Shown here piece after piece: positions 17,346 to 28,000 of a DNA stretch of 52,902 nucleotides (positions are counted from its first letter, which is position 1; every line of letters begins with the position of its first letter). The stretch is from a virus. The notes below the pieces were generated by a model. It had not been told where the DNA came from and searched no databases. It saw only the letters and a program-made list of their open reading frames with translations. The stretch covers positions 1-52,902 of IMG/VR virus record IMGVR_UViG_3300021335_000025. One strand, written 5' to 3'. The position numbers were made by a program, and so were the translations under genes.

Positions 17346-20300
17346 TTAATTTGAGAAGTAAGTTATCACTGCTCTTCCATCGCCGCCAGTTTGTCCAATA
17401 GAAGTTGAAGTTGCTGAAGTATTTGCGATTATATTACCAGTAATACGCTCACCGCCAACAGCAATTGGAAAATTCCAAAATTCGGAACTCTGGCCACCAG
17501 GACTGGTAAGTATACCAGTTTGTGAGGATATAATAGTTACCCTAGACGGATCAAAGTAACCGCTTCCGCCGCCGCCACCGCCACCGCCTCCATATTGTCC
17601 AGAACCGCCTCCTCCACCACCACGCCATCCTGGACCTCCTGCTCCACCACAATCAGATGCAATAGGAGCATCGGAAACAAAGCTAACAAGTCTAGATGCA
17701 CCACCACCTCTTCCCCCAATATATCCACCAGTTGCATTAGCACCTTGTAATGGAGCACCAGTAGTATTCCATGGAGAATTTCCTCCTCTTCCACCAGTTG
17801 CTGGGTTTGTTGCAGTTGGATCAGATGATGCAGCATCAATTATGAAAGGAAAATATCCATTTTCCCCTTGAGTTGAATTTGCAATGACAACTCCGTTTCG
17901 TATTGAAGCACCTCCTGCTCCACCAGCAGAAGGAATACCACCTCTACCACCCCTTCCTGCTATAGCATATGATCCAGAAAGAGAGAGATATGATAATCCA
18001 TTTCCACCGTTTCTTCCAGTAACAGCTCCATTTCCCCCAACACCACCATCTCCACCTCTTGATCTTGTTGCATCACCTGGAACTGTATTAGCAGCGGCAC
18101 CAATTGGTCTTACAGATGCTCCTCCTCCACCGCCTCCGCCACCTACAATTAAAAGAACTTCGTTTGGAATAGTATCTCCATTCAAAATAGCAGTGTATCC
18201 ACCACTAGATCCTCCTACTGAACCGGGATCTGCTGGATTATTGAAAAACTTTTGGGTAATATTATTTTCAATCAATATTGTTACTGCTTCCCAGGCATCA
18301 TCATTACTTACATTAAATGAACCAGGATCTTCTTCTGGAGTTGTTGGATTCAAATTATATGCACACATTACAGTTGCTTCCTGTGATCCATTAGGATTCG
18401 TTCCAACAGATTGAAGAGCACCTAAAGTGTATCCACCTGGAGCTGTTGCTGTAATGCTTATATCGTCAACAAAAGCAAATGCTGCAACTATATTATTTGC
18501 AGCAACACCATTAATAGGTGGTGGATTTGGATTTCCATTGTTATCTGATGAATCGGCAAAAGATATTGTTGCTGCAGGATCAGCACCTCTAAAAACTTGA
18601 ACAATATGTGCAGTACCTCTTGGTTGTCCTCCTCCACCACCACCAACTTGAGTAGTAGTTCCAGTCAATCCATCAACAGTAGTTTCTAATGTAGATTCAA
18701 CAAACTTATATGAAAGTTGATATGAAGGGTCCTGACCATTAATATTGGTTATTGAAGTATAATTTAATGGTGTGGATAATGTTCCTCCATCAGAAACTGA
18801 AGCAACTAAAACTAAATCACCTACCTGAGTTCCTGTTGGCAATGTAATTGATCCAGTAAATGATGATGGTGTTGCTGTTGGTCTTAATGCAACAGTAACA
18901 GAATTCCAATCAACTCCAGGAGTTGTTATGGTAAAAGAAGTTGGTGTTTCAGTTGGAGTGTCTAGTAATCCACTTTCAAATGCATTGACTAATGTTGCTT
19001 CGGAAATGCCAGTTGAATTGCTTCCAACAGGATAAACTGGTCCTATAGTGTAATTTGGATTGGATATTGAAATTGCTGTCAGTGATACATCTCTAATAAA
19101 AACAAAAGGTACTACTGCATATTGAGAACCATCTAAACTAACAGCACTTGGATTAATTGTAGTATCATTTGTTCCATTGGCTGTTGATATGTTAATAGGG
19201 TCTGTGGTGCTTACATTTCTATAAACATAAGCAACATGTCTAATTAATGCACTATTACCATTATTATCCTCACCAAGCGGAGATAATCCAATTATCGAAT
19301 TATCTGCAGCAGATATCCACCTTTTCCAAGAAAGACTGTACCCAGTTCCAGAGTCAAGATTTGAAAAACCATCTGGTACATTTGGAATTCCAGCGTCAGC
19401 AACAGAAGCAACTATAATTATATCATTTGGTGCAGCTGCTATAGGAACTGTAGGAAGAGTTATAGATGTTGGACTCGCTATAAGATTATTACTACGACTA
19501 AGAAGAACACTAACTCCCCAACTTGGACCTAATAAACCTCCAAGATCAAATGGACTTGGATCATAGTTTACAGCAGTAGGTAATGCCCTGTTAGCTGCCA
19601 TTACAGTAGAATCAATTCTGGCAGGAGTTAATGCTATTGTAATTGCAAACCAGTTATCAGAACCATCTCCACCAAATGCATTAGGATTTATTGCTCCAGC
19701 AGTTGTTTGTAGTAAATATGCCGACATAACAGTTGCATTATTATTATCACCAGGACTACTAGTTGCAGCAACTGGACCTAGAGTAAATCCATCAGGTGCT
19801 GTAACTGATGGTGCTTCAGAATCATCGTCAAGAACTCCCAAAGCAACAATCATACAACCATCTATATTCGGTGTTACTTCGGGAGGATTTGGATCTCCCG
19901 TGTTATTCGTATCTTCGGCAGAATCATTAATTGGTTCGTCAGGATCAACACCCCTAAATGCTAAAACTGTATAAGCAATATTTTCATCGTCATTATCTGA
20001 AGGATCTGATAAATCATTCAAAGTAATTGAAGTTCCTGTAGCAAATGTATATGCTACTCTTCTACCGGGATTGGTTCCTCCTCCAGAAGATAAAGTAACC
20101 CAACCTGTTAAGGGATTAAGGCTTGTGGGAGTCGGAGAGGCAGGAGTTTGACCATCAGAACCAGCAACAACAATAACAAAATCACCTGCTTGTAATCCAT
20201 TTACAGTAAATGATGTATCTGCGGCATCAACCGCGACAAAAGTGTTTCCAGTTAATGTAGTAACTGGAGTCACTGAAGTTGGACTATTTGTAGAATTGGC

Positions 20301-21239
20301 AACTGTAAGATTTGAATGTCCACCTGGCGGAGTAATAGATCCTGGTGGAATACCAATATCATCAAAAAATCCAAAAGATACTCCCATAGATCCCGTTAAA
20401 TTGGCACTGATGAAAGGGGAATCTGGTTGATTAGTAGTAGCAAGCTGATTTACATCAATACCATTAACAGTATCGACATTTGCAAAAACTTGGGCAAGGT
20501 GAGAAACTGGTCTTGCAACACCATTTACTGTTAATGATGGAGTTAATCCTGATACACCTTCATTGGCAAAATCAGCAACTTTATATTGAACTCTATAACT
20601 TGGATTTCCACCATTGCTAAAAGATAATGTTGTATAATTTGTCAATTGTGGAATTGTTCCTTCATCGCAAGAAGATGCTAAAATAATGAGATCCCCTATG
20701 CTGTTTGTTGTTAATATAGATGTATCTCCTGTTGTTGCTGAAACGGAGCTTACATAAGAAACTGCTGGGTTAGATCCTGCAGCTGCTGCGACTGTAGATC
20801 TAAGTGTTGTAACTTCTGCTGGAGTTGTTAAAGTCACCGCACTATTTGCCGATGCTGATCCTACAGGTGTTATATTAGCAATATTTGTTGGAGCAAATTC
20901 TCCAGTATCTGGAACCGAAAAATACTCCGGGATTCCTCCACCTCCACCTCCACCTACCTGGACTCTGATATTATTAATTCCAAGGACATTTACTTTAGCT
21001 TTGACGTATCCCCCTGCTCCACCAGAACCAGATATTCCATCTCTAGCAGATCCTGATGCTCCACCACCACCCCAAAGTTCAACGTCAATAATAGGTGGGC
21101 CAACAATAATACCAGTATCAAATAATGCACTTGTATTCGCACTCTGAATGGTAAATATTGTTTTTATTGAATAATTGGTATTAAAAATTTCATCTTCAGT
21201 TTGTCCACCACCAACAATTAGAGCTTGCATTATAGGCAT
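17346..21239 (-). CDS. Giant repeat protein with glycine-rich adhesin-like ends
   Basis: A 1297-residue structural protein. Residues ~50-100 and the last ~300 residues are dense in poly-Gly runs (VELWGGGGASG, VQVGGGGGGG, LLIVGGGGGGGG, GGGGGSGQYGGGGGGGGG). These resemble the polyglycine-II sandwich of T-even receptor-binding adhesins. In between are four or more copies of a ~150-200 residue domain marked by GDLVLVASVSDGG, GDLIILASSCDEG, GDFVIVVAGSDGQ and NDIIIVASVADAG. Each copy is followed by a Tyr-x-Leu-x-Tyr-Lys strand and an Ala-Phe-x-Gly/Asn-Val/Ala-Asp motif. AAGGAGATTTG precedes the ATG. The gene lies 24 bases after a fibre gene. A receptor-binding or tail-tip role is inferred from composition and context. 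Confidence 0.8.
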   Translation of the reverse strand: MPIMQALIVGGGQTEDEIFNTNYSIKTIFTIQSANTSALFDTGIIVGPPIIDVELWGGGGASGSARDGISGSGGAGGYVKAKVNVLGINNIRVQVGGGGGGGIPEYFSVPDTGEFAPTNIANITPVGSASANSAVTLTTPAEVTTLRSTVAAAAGSNPAVSYVSSVSATTGDTSILTTNSIGDLIILASSCDEGTIPQLTNYTTLSFSNGGNPSYRVQYKVADFANEGVSGLTPSLTVNGVARPVSHLAQVFANVDTVNGIDVNQLATTNQPDSPFISANLTGSMGVSFGFFDDIGIPPGSITPPGGHSNLTVANSTNSPTSVTPVTTLTGNTFVAVDAADTSFTVNGLQAGDFVIVVAGSDGQTPASPTPTSLNPLTGWVTLSSGGGTNPGRRVAYTFATGTSITLNDLSDPSDNDDENIAYTVLAFRGVDPDEPINDSAEDTNNTGDPNPPEVTPNIDGCMIVALGVLDDDSEAPSVTAPDGFTLGPVAATSSPGDNNNATVMSAYLLQTTAGAINPNAFGGDGSDNWFAITIALTPARIDSTVMAANRALPTAVNYDPSPFDLGGLLGPSWGVSVLLSRSNNLIASPTSITLPTVPIAAAPNDIIIVASVADAGIPNVPDGFSNLDSGTGYSLSWKRWISAADNSIIGLSPLGEDNNGNSALIRHVAYVYRNVSTTDPINISTANGTNDTTINPSAVSLDGSQYAVVPFVFIRDVSLTAISISNPNYTIGPVYPVGSNSTGISEATLVNAFESGLLDTPTETPTSFTITTPGVDWNSVTVALRPTATPSSFTGSITLPTGTQVGDLVLVASVSDGGTLSTPLNYTSITNINGQDPSYQLSYKFVESTLETTVDGLTGTTTQVGGGGGGQPRGTAHIVQVFRGADPAATISFADSSDNNGNPNPPPINGVAANNIVAAFAFVDDISITATAPGGYTLGALQSVGTNPNGSQEATVMCAYNLNPTTPEEDPGSFNVSNDDAWEAVTILIENNITQKFFNNPADPGSVGGSSGGYTAILNGDTIPNEVLLIVGGGGGGGGASVRPIGAAANTVPGDATRSRGGDGGVGGNGAVTGRNGGNGLSYLSLSGSYAIAGRGGRGGIPSAGGAGGASIRNGVVIANSTQGENGYFPFIIDAASSDPTATNPATGGRGGNSPWNTTGAPLQGANATGGYIGGRGGGASRLVSFVSDAPIASDCGGAGGPGWRGGGGGGSGQYGGGGGGGGGSGYFDPSRVTIISSQTGILTSPGGQSSEFWNFPIAVGGERITGNIIANTSATSTSIGQTGGDGRAVITYFSN

Positions 21240-21263
21240 TTTTCAAATCTCCTTAATATAAAA

Positions 21264-23654
21264 TTAGAAAATGCCGACTCCGGCAACAATAAATTCAGTT
21301 CTTCCCACAGCATCAATACATAAAAACGTTGCGATTGCATTTTGAAGCATAGTAAAACTTACAATGCCAATGGTTCCGGGAACTCCTGCAAGTATATATG
21401 ATCCATTTGAAGTGCCTCCTTCAGTCCAACGAACAGTTGAAATGCCATCACCTACAACGTTTCTATTTACAACAGTTATTGCATCACCAACAGCAAAATT
21501 ATTATTTACAAATTCAACAAATGATGAAGTATTAATTACATGTTGTCCAACATAAGTTCCACCTATTGATGCTGTGGTTGGACCTTGAGGAATTGCTCTA
21601 AAATTGCCAATTCCATCCCTTAGAATTTCATTATTAAAATCATATCTTAGTTCTGCAGTAAAAAATGCTGTTGCAACTCCAAGACCGGCATCAAATTCAC
21701 TTATTGTTCCAATTTTAAATTCTCCACTGGGAGCATCAAAAGAATCAATAAAGTTTTCAACTTCAGTATCCGTATCAATTTCAACCCAAGAAAGACCAAT
21801 ACCCGTGGTATTATAAACAGTTGTTCCTGTTGAAACCAGCGCATAACCTTCATTTCCAAAACCACCATTAACAGTATTTGCGTTGATATTAATAGCAGCA
21901 ACAGTAAGGATTCCAACTCCCGGCGCAACCGCAGTTCCATCAGTTCCTTGAATTGTGATGTTTTCTGCTGTTAATCCATTAGTAAATGTTGAAATAGAAT
22001 TTACGGTTAATTTCTCTAATGGTGCTACTATATCCCCGATAGTTACATTATTTTTGAATGTTGTAATGCCTGTAAATTCTGAAAGTAAACTTACAGTGAA
22101 ATTATCTGTCGGCAATGATCTTCCAGGAACTCCAATTGAAGTTACTCCAATAACCTCTAAGTCAATCAGAGTATCTACATTAGTTAAAGAAGAATCCGTG
22201 ACTCCAGAACCAAGAGTTGTGGCACTTAAAACATCTTCTCCATCAATTCTGTAAGTTTTTCCAATACCTAAATCAATATTTTCTGAAGATTTTAAAGAAT
22301 CTGATGCTAAGTTATAAGTAAAACTCTTTTGAATAGTTCCAAGACCAATGGTAATACCACCAGTATCTAATAAAGCATTATCTAAGGATACTGATGTTCC
22401 AATTCCGATTTGAATATCAGCAATCGTAACTACAGTCGAATCAATGATTGTTTGTCTTCCATCTACATACAAATCACCTCTAATTCTAACGAGTCCTCTA
22501 TCATCTAATGTTGGTGCTGGATCAATAATAATCTCAGAAGGACCATAAATCGTGGAAACATTTGATGTTCCACCTAAACCACTGAAAATAGAAATACCTG
22601 CACCAACAGTTTCAAGTCTCTTTTCATTATTATAGAATAACTCTACTCCACTATCAGTAGTGAATTGGGCATAAAGATCTGCTAAAGAAGTATCTCTGAA
22701 TTCAATGTTATCACCAGCAATAACAAGAGAACCAGTTGGATTATCCTCAATAATATAACTATTTTCCGTAACAGGATCATGGAATAAAGTTAAATCACTT
22801 GAGATTCCTAAAGTTATTTCCGACACATCGGGAAGAGTTAATGTTCCGGCAATACCAGCGTTTCCGTTATTATAGAATCTATAATAAGGTATTACTCTAT
22901 CTGTTGCAACTCCAAGTGAAGTTTCTGTTGAGAATGCAACTACAAAAACATCACCTCTATCGGGTGCAATGAATGTATCACCAGTGTCTAAATTGGCAGT
23001 ATATACATTATACTCATCACCAATACTTTCACCAATACCAATTCCCTTAACTGTAAATGAATTAGAGTCTCCAAGAGGTCCAGATTTGCGAGTATCAATA
23101 CGAATAATTCCACCAACTCGACTTGTGTCTACAATTCCTGCTTGAGGAATATTTGCTCCCAGTGAAATTAAAGCGCCATCAACTTCTGTGAAGAGTGCAG
23201 AAGTTACGGAGTTTGCAAGTCCAGTAAATGAAATTCCAGAATCTGTTGCAGAACCAGTATTATCGGGAAGTTCTCCAATTAAAATATTACTATTCTCTGC
23301 ATCAGTAATTAGATGAATTTCTGATAAAGGTTGAGATGTTCCAATACCAATTCTGCCATCATTCTTTATGTTAAGATATGGAGTTGTTGGTGGACCATTT
23401 TGATCGGAAAGATTCTTATTATCAATTAAGAGTGAATCTCCACGACCTTTTTGAATTATTCTAACGGTTGGAGTTTCTCTATCATCAACAATATGAAATC
23501 TTGAATTTACGGGATCTGCCGTTCCTATGCCAACATTTCCCGTAGCACGATCTACTATCCAATATTCTGGATAGTTTCTTGGGAGATTTGGTATTGGTTC
23601 TGAATCTACAAACCCCTCTTCCTCTAGAAGTTCTTCTAATTCTTCTTCCGTCAT
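21264..23654 (-). CDS. Tail fibre-like structural protein
   Basis: A 796-residue protein. It starts MTEEELEELLEEEGFVDSEP and then carries repeated shaft-like motifs: NVGIGTADPVNSRFHIVDD, RIGIGTSQPLSEIHL and GIAGTLTLPDVSEITLG. Later come ENITIQG-type strands and a C-terminal compact domain (FVNNNFAVGDAITVVNRNVV). The GIGTxxP...H/K-I motif is common in phage and bacterial surface fibres, often near a chaperone domain, but no S74-type peptidase is evident here. It lies between a 268-residue structural gene and the glycine-rich giant in the same late block. The start uses an ATG preceded by GGCGATAAAAT. Confidence 0.8.
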   Translation of the reverse strand: MTEEELEELLEEEGFVDSEPIPNLPRNYPEYWIVDRATGNVGIGTADPVNSRFHIVDDRETPTVRIIQKGRGDSLLIDNKNLSDQNGPPTTPYLNIKNDGRIGIGTSQPLSEIHLITDAENSNILIGELPDNTGSATDSGISFTGLANSVTSALFTEVDGALISLGANIPQAGIVDTSRVGGIIRIDTRKSGPLGDSNSFTVKGIGIGESIGDEYNVYTANLDTGDTFIAPDRGDVFVVAFSTETSLGVATDRVIPYYRFYNNGNAGIAGTLTLPDVSEITLGISSDLTLFHDPVTENSYIIEDNPTGSLVIAGDNIEFRDTSLADLYAQFTTDSGVELFYNNEKRLETVGAGISIFSGLGGTSNVSTIYGPSEIIIDPAPTLDDRGLVRIRGDLYVDGRQTIIDSTVVTIADIQIGIGTSVSLDNALLDTGGITIGLGTIQKSFTYNLASDSLKSSENIDLGIGKTYRIDGEDVLSATTLGSGVTDSSLTNVDTLIDLEVIGVTSIGVPGRSLPTDNFTVSLLSEFTGITTFKNNVTIGDIVAPLEKLTVNSISTFTNGLTAENITIQGTDGTAVAPGVGILTVAAININANTVNGGFGNEGYALVSTGTTVYNTTGIGLSWVEIDTDTEVENFIDSFDAPSGEFKIGTISEFDAGLGVATAFFTAELRYDFNNEILRDGIGNFRAIPQGPTTASIGGTYVGQHVINTSSFVEFVNNNFAVGDAITVVNRNVVGDGISTVRWTEGGTSNGSYILAGVPGTIGIVSFTMLQNAIATFLCIDAVGRTEFIVAGVGIF

Positions 23655-23681
23655 ATTTTATCGCCTATTGTTTTATGTATA

Positions 23682-24488
23682 TTATTTTTTAATGTCGTAA
23701 TTGTATCCAACAATTGACCTTTGATTATTATCTCCAGGATAATCTTCAATATTTCCCTTATACTCTGGAATTAATTTTTCAGTATCAATTCTTTCTGCCA
23801 TAATATAATAGAAACAATCTATAGGAAGTCCTCCATTAGATTGTAAGTATATTTTTTCATTATCCCATCTTTTCACAATAACGTCTTGATGAGACCCAAT
23901 TGGCGTTAAATTCACTGTAATTGTTTTGACATCAACCAAATTTTTCCAATATTCAGGAAGTTTAATTTCTTTTTTATTTTTAACTCTTCCTCTAACATAT
24001 ACTGCTGCTTCAGGTCCTTCGACGCAAGAATGAGTAAGTCTCCAACCTTCTTTTGTTGGATGTTTAATATCAAAATCCTTTTTAATTGATAGTCTATGCC
24101 TTCCACATGCAGCAGTAACGTCTCCAATTGCTTCTAAACCCAAAGCTCTTACTTTTCTTCCAGCAGTAACGTCTTTTGCAACATCTAGATGATTAAAAAC
24201 AACAGCATCTCCCTTTACAGCAAGGGAATATGGGGAGTGATTTACTGGACCAAAACAACTTGGCAAATATCCCGGAACAAATGGTGGAGGTGAGTCGCTA
24301 TTACGCATCTTACCAATCATTACAGTTGCCCAAATATTTGGAAACTGATTTGCTCTTCCAAATACTGCAGGAGATTCGCAGTACATTGACCCCCTGATTT
24401 CAAAAGGTCCTCTACCAAGAAGTTCGGGGTTTCCTTTACCTATAAAAAGTCTCTTTCCTACTGTGACATCATCAAAACTAGCTGACAT
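23682..24488 (-). CDS. Structural protein with conserved C-terminal fibre domain
   Basis: A 268-residue protein. The N-terminal ~120 residues are a short beta-rich fibre-like part (VTVGKRLFIGKG, FEIRGSMYCESPAVFG, VVFNHLDVAKDVTAGRKVRA). From residue ~140 a distinct domain begins HPTKEGWRLTHSCVEGPEA and continues with VYVRGRV, ITVNLTPIGSHQDVIVKRW and a Cys-containing FYYIMAERID strand. This HP-KEGWRLTHSCVEGPE block is a recurring end-domain of cyanophage fibre proteins. Its function is not known to me, and trimerisation or attachment is a guess. It lies 10 bases after the 195-residue protein gene. Confidence 0.75.
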   Translation of the reverse strand: MSASFDDVTVGKRLFIGKGNPELLGRGPFEIRGSMYCESPAVFGRANQFPNIWATVMIGKMRNSDSPPPFVPGYLPSCFGPVNHSPYSLAVKGDAVVFNHLDVAKDVTAGRKVRALGLEAIGDVTAACGRHRLSIKKDFDIKHPTKEGWRLTHSCVEGPEAAVYVRGRVKNKKEIKLPEYWKNLVDVKTITVNLTPIGSHQDVIVKRWDNEKIYLQSNGGLPIDCFYYIMAERIDTEKLIPEYKGNIEDYPGDNNQRSIVGYNYDIKK

Positions 24489-24498
24489 TTTTTATATC

Positions 24499-25086
24499 TT
24501 AAACGAAGTTCTTTTTATTATGTATCTTAGCAACGTTAGATGGAAATTTGGACTTCTTAATTTTTTGTGCTGAAGTTGCAACATCAACAAGACCACCGTA
24601 AATATCCATAGAAGCATCAGCAACTAATTGCATTGAACCAGAAGAAAAGAATTTTGCAACAGAGTCGGCATCAATTTTTATATTTTTTGATTTTAAATTA
24701 ATCTCTTCATTTGATTCTAAATTAATGACTCCCGCATTATTTTTAGTTCCTTCCGCAATTAAATCAATATTTTCAGCATCAAGTTTAATTCTTCCATTTT
24801 TTGCTCTAAAAACAATGTCACCATTAATTGCCTCAAAATAAATTCCATACTTATTATAAGGAATATCATCACCCGCTTTTACTTCAAATGCTCCTGGACA
24901 ACGAATAATAGTCCAACCTTGTCTACCTTTATCAGCATCAAGAGTTATATAATGCCTATAATCATATCCACTACGAACCATATATGCCGAAAGAACATTA
25001 TCATTATGAACGTGACCTCTTATAGTTTCACTATCTTTAGTTCCTTTTCTATGAGCGTGATAATTCCTCTGTAATTTATCTGCCAT
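24499..25086 (-). CDS. Baseplate spike-like beta-helix protein
   Basis: A 195-residue protein (MADKLQRNYHAHRKGTKDSE...). Residues ~90-165 show short repeated strands (DIVFRAKNGRIKLDAENIDL, EEINLKSKNIKIDADSVAKF, MQLVADASMDIYG). The spacing and the I-x-L/I-x-A pattern resemble the C-terminal triple beta-helix of T4 gp5 or VgrG spikes. The ATG overlaps the stop of the gp5-like gene (TAATG). It is therefore likely that the spike part of gp5 is a separate protein here, or that this is an accessory needle. That is inference from repeat type and position. Confidence 0.7.
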   Translation of the reverse strand: MADKLQRNYHAHRKGTKDSETIRGHVHNDNVLSAYMVRSGYDYRHYITLDADKGRQGWTIIRCPGAFEVKAGDDIPYNKYGIYFEAINGDIVFRAKNGRIKLDAENIDLIAEGTKNNAGVINLESNEEINLKSKNIKIDADSVAKFFSSGSMQLVADASMDIYGGLVDVATSAQKIKKSKFPSNVAKIHNKKNFV

Positions 25087-28000
25087 TAAAATTTACCTAC
25101 ACAATCTACAACAGAAATAATATTTTGACCTGGTGAAATCTCATCTTCAGGAAGATCGCCAATTCTACATACTGAAAATACAGGAATAAGTTTAGCATTG
25201 TACCCAGTCTCACTATCTATAAAGATTTCTGGAAGATCTAGGAAACCTTCTGAGTTCTTGATAATATTAACTTTTGCCAAAGAACCATTTTCATCAAACA
25301 CTGGTTCTAAAACAGCACCATAATTTGGTTCCATTACAATAGTATCTCCAGGACTATAATCAAAACCTGAATCTTTGATATAAATCTCATCTAAACATAA
25401 AACAACTGGATATTGACCATTACCAGAAGTTGGGAATTGTAAAGGAGATTCTAAATCATCGGGAATTTGTGGCGCGGTAATTTCGGCGGGATTTGAAACT
25501 TTATACGATACTCCTCCAGGAATATTTTCTAAAACATTTCCATCTGGTCCAAATATCTTTTCCGAAGTTCCTGCTGGCATACTCACTTCATCACCTGGAT
25601 TAAGTTTGATAACTTGTCCAGGATTATACGGTCTATCATAATCAAAATTTTCTCTTCTTACAGAAGTTTGCTCTTTAGTTTTCCAAATTCTTCCATCACC
25701 ACCTTCATCACCATCAAAACCTGACAAATATCCAGTTCCTGGATCAAGAATTATAACTTTTGCGACTCCACCTGGAGATTCTGTATTTTTATCTAATAAT
25801 TCTAAAGATGGTCCTTGAACTTTTTCAATTCTAAATGTTGCCCCACTTCCATTATCAACTGTTACAATATCTCCAACTTGATAGCCATCTCCAGGATCAA
25901 ATATTTCAATGCTAATTATAGAACCATCAATAATTTCTTCTGGATTAGTTTCATTTCCTTGATAGACAGCAGTAACTTCTTTTTCTTGATATGCGATAAT
26001 AAATTCTCCACCATTATCACCAACAGTTATTCTAGTTCCATCCATAGTAACTATTCTTCCACCAAATGCTCCTGCTTTAACTGGTTCTCCGCCAGTAGCA
26101 CCTGCTCTAATTTCTTTTATACCCGAAGTTAATTTGACATTACTTACTTCACTAACAACAGGAATTCCTCCTATTCCTCCTGCAGTGATAGGAAGTTCTC
26201 CGGCAAATACATTAGTTCCTCCAATACCCCCAACAGTTAAAGTTTTTGTTGAAACATTTGCAACATTACTACGTGGATTTGCAGATGCAAATGTAGAAAT
26301 TAATTGAGAATCAATTGCACCTAAAACTCCATCGTCACTTACATCAAGTATACCTGTTCCACCTATTGTATGAATACCAATATGTGCTAATATTTCGGCA
26401 TTAGTTGTCCTTGTTGCGTCAGGAGAAAGAGGAATTCCACTAAAATCTGTAATACCACTGCTATATGCAGCAAGTAGTGCGGAATCAGTATTCGTAATAA
26501 ATCCATCTCCATCAATATCAATAGCATCAAAATTATTTACAATTCTATCATAATCAGTTTTTGATAAATTTGATGGTTTTGTAAATTCTGGCGTTCCAAT
26601 TTGTATTGGAACTCCTCCTGCAGTTAATTTAATACCTTCAATAATCCGTACTGTTCTATCTTTATTAATATCTGGTGCAGGTGGTTGTCCGATTTCATCA
26701 ACAATTTCACCAATTACTGCATCGATTGTAGTTTCTATATTAACAGTCAAACCTTCACCAGTTCCACCTGTAGTTGAAACGTTAGAACCATCTGCATATC
26801 CTGTTCCTGAAGAAAGTAATACAACTTCTATTGGAGTTCCAGTAAAACCATCATTTCCTGCGAAAGGAACTTGACCACCAACTCCAGTTTGACCAATTGA
26901 CTGATCTGTTGGAGTTGTTTGAGTTTCTGGTAATGTTATTGGTTGACCATTACTTAAACCAGATGCAGAACCAGTTAATAATGTTGAAGCATCTATTAAA
27001 GTAGAATCTAAATCGATACCAGATCCTTGTCCACCTCTATTGTTATTGTTAAGGACAACTTTTGCTACGGCACCTTTTCCTTTTCCGCAAGGATCTCCAA
27101 TACTAATAAATGGTGCTTCTGTGTATCCAGAACCAGAACTTAAAATATCTACTCCGAGTATTTGTCCAGTTTGACTTACAATTGCATTTGCTGCCGCACC
27201 TACACCGCCACCGCCAAAAAATGACACTGTTGGTGGTCCACAAGGAACTGGACCGACTCCGCATCCAGCACCATCAAATAAATCATCAAATCCAATACCA
27301 GAAACTAATCCTGCGACATCTCCAACTGCACCAGTAACTTCATCAACAACTCCAATTCCAGATGCAGCTGCATTTAAAAATTGACCAGTTAATCCTTTAC
27401 CTGCCTTTTTTGCATTTTTAATAATTTTCTTTAAACTTACAGAACCCCCTCCATTATTCCCAGGTCCATCCCAAATACTCCACACATCAACAGATGGACC
27501 TTTTATTTTGGTTTCGCAAAAACTAAACCCAAGAATACCTTTCACAGTATCAAAAATTTCTCCTATTGCATTAAAACTAAGTGAAATTCCACCAATACCC
27601 TTAATTAAATTTGTTATAGAATTTAGGGGTTTGAATAATGCATCTAATGCCCCAGAAATTATTCCAGTAATTTTTCCTAAGAAACCTCCGACAAAATTTT
27701 CAAGCAGACATTCTGTTACATTGACTGCTTTTTTTGCAATATTTTTTAAAAAATTTCCAACTAATTTACCAAGTCCATTTAATGCTTTATTAAAAAGACA
27801 AGAAATTCCAAAGAGTACCTTGTCTCTTGCAGTTTTAACTCTTGGTCTTTCATTTGGCATAAAAAGGAAAGTCAATTTCTTGGAAATATCGTTTGCCTTT
27901 TCTATAACATTTTTTCTCAGTTCTTTAATAATCCATTTTATCTTACCAGAAACAAACTTAACTGCTTCATCTAATGCTTTTTGTATCTTATCCTGAAAAC

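Noticed and set aside
17884-18414. Plus-strand proline-rich frame of 176 codons
   Set aside because: Proline runs are the antisense of glycine runs in the minus-strand adhesin-like gene.
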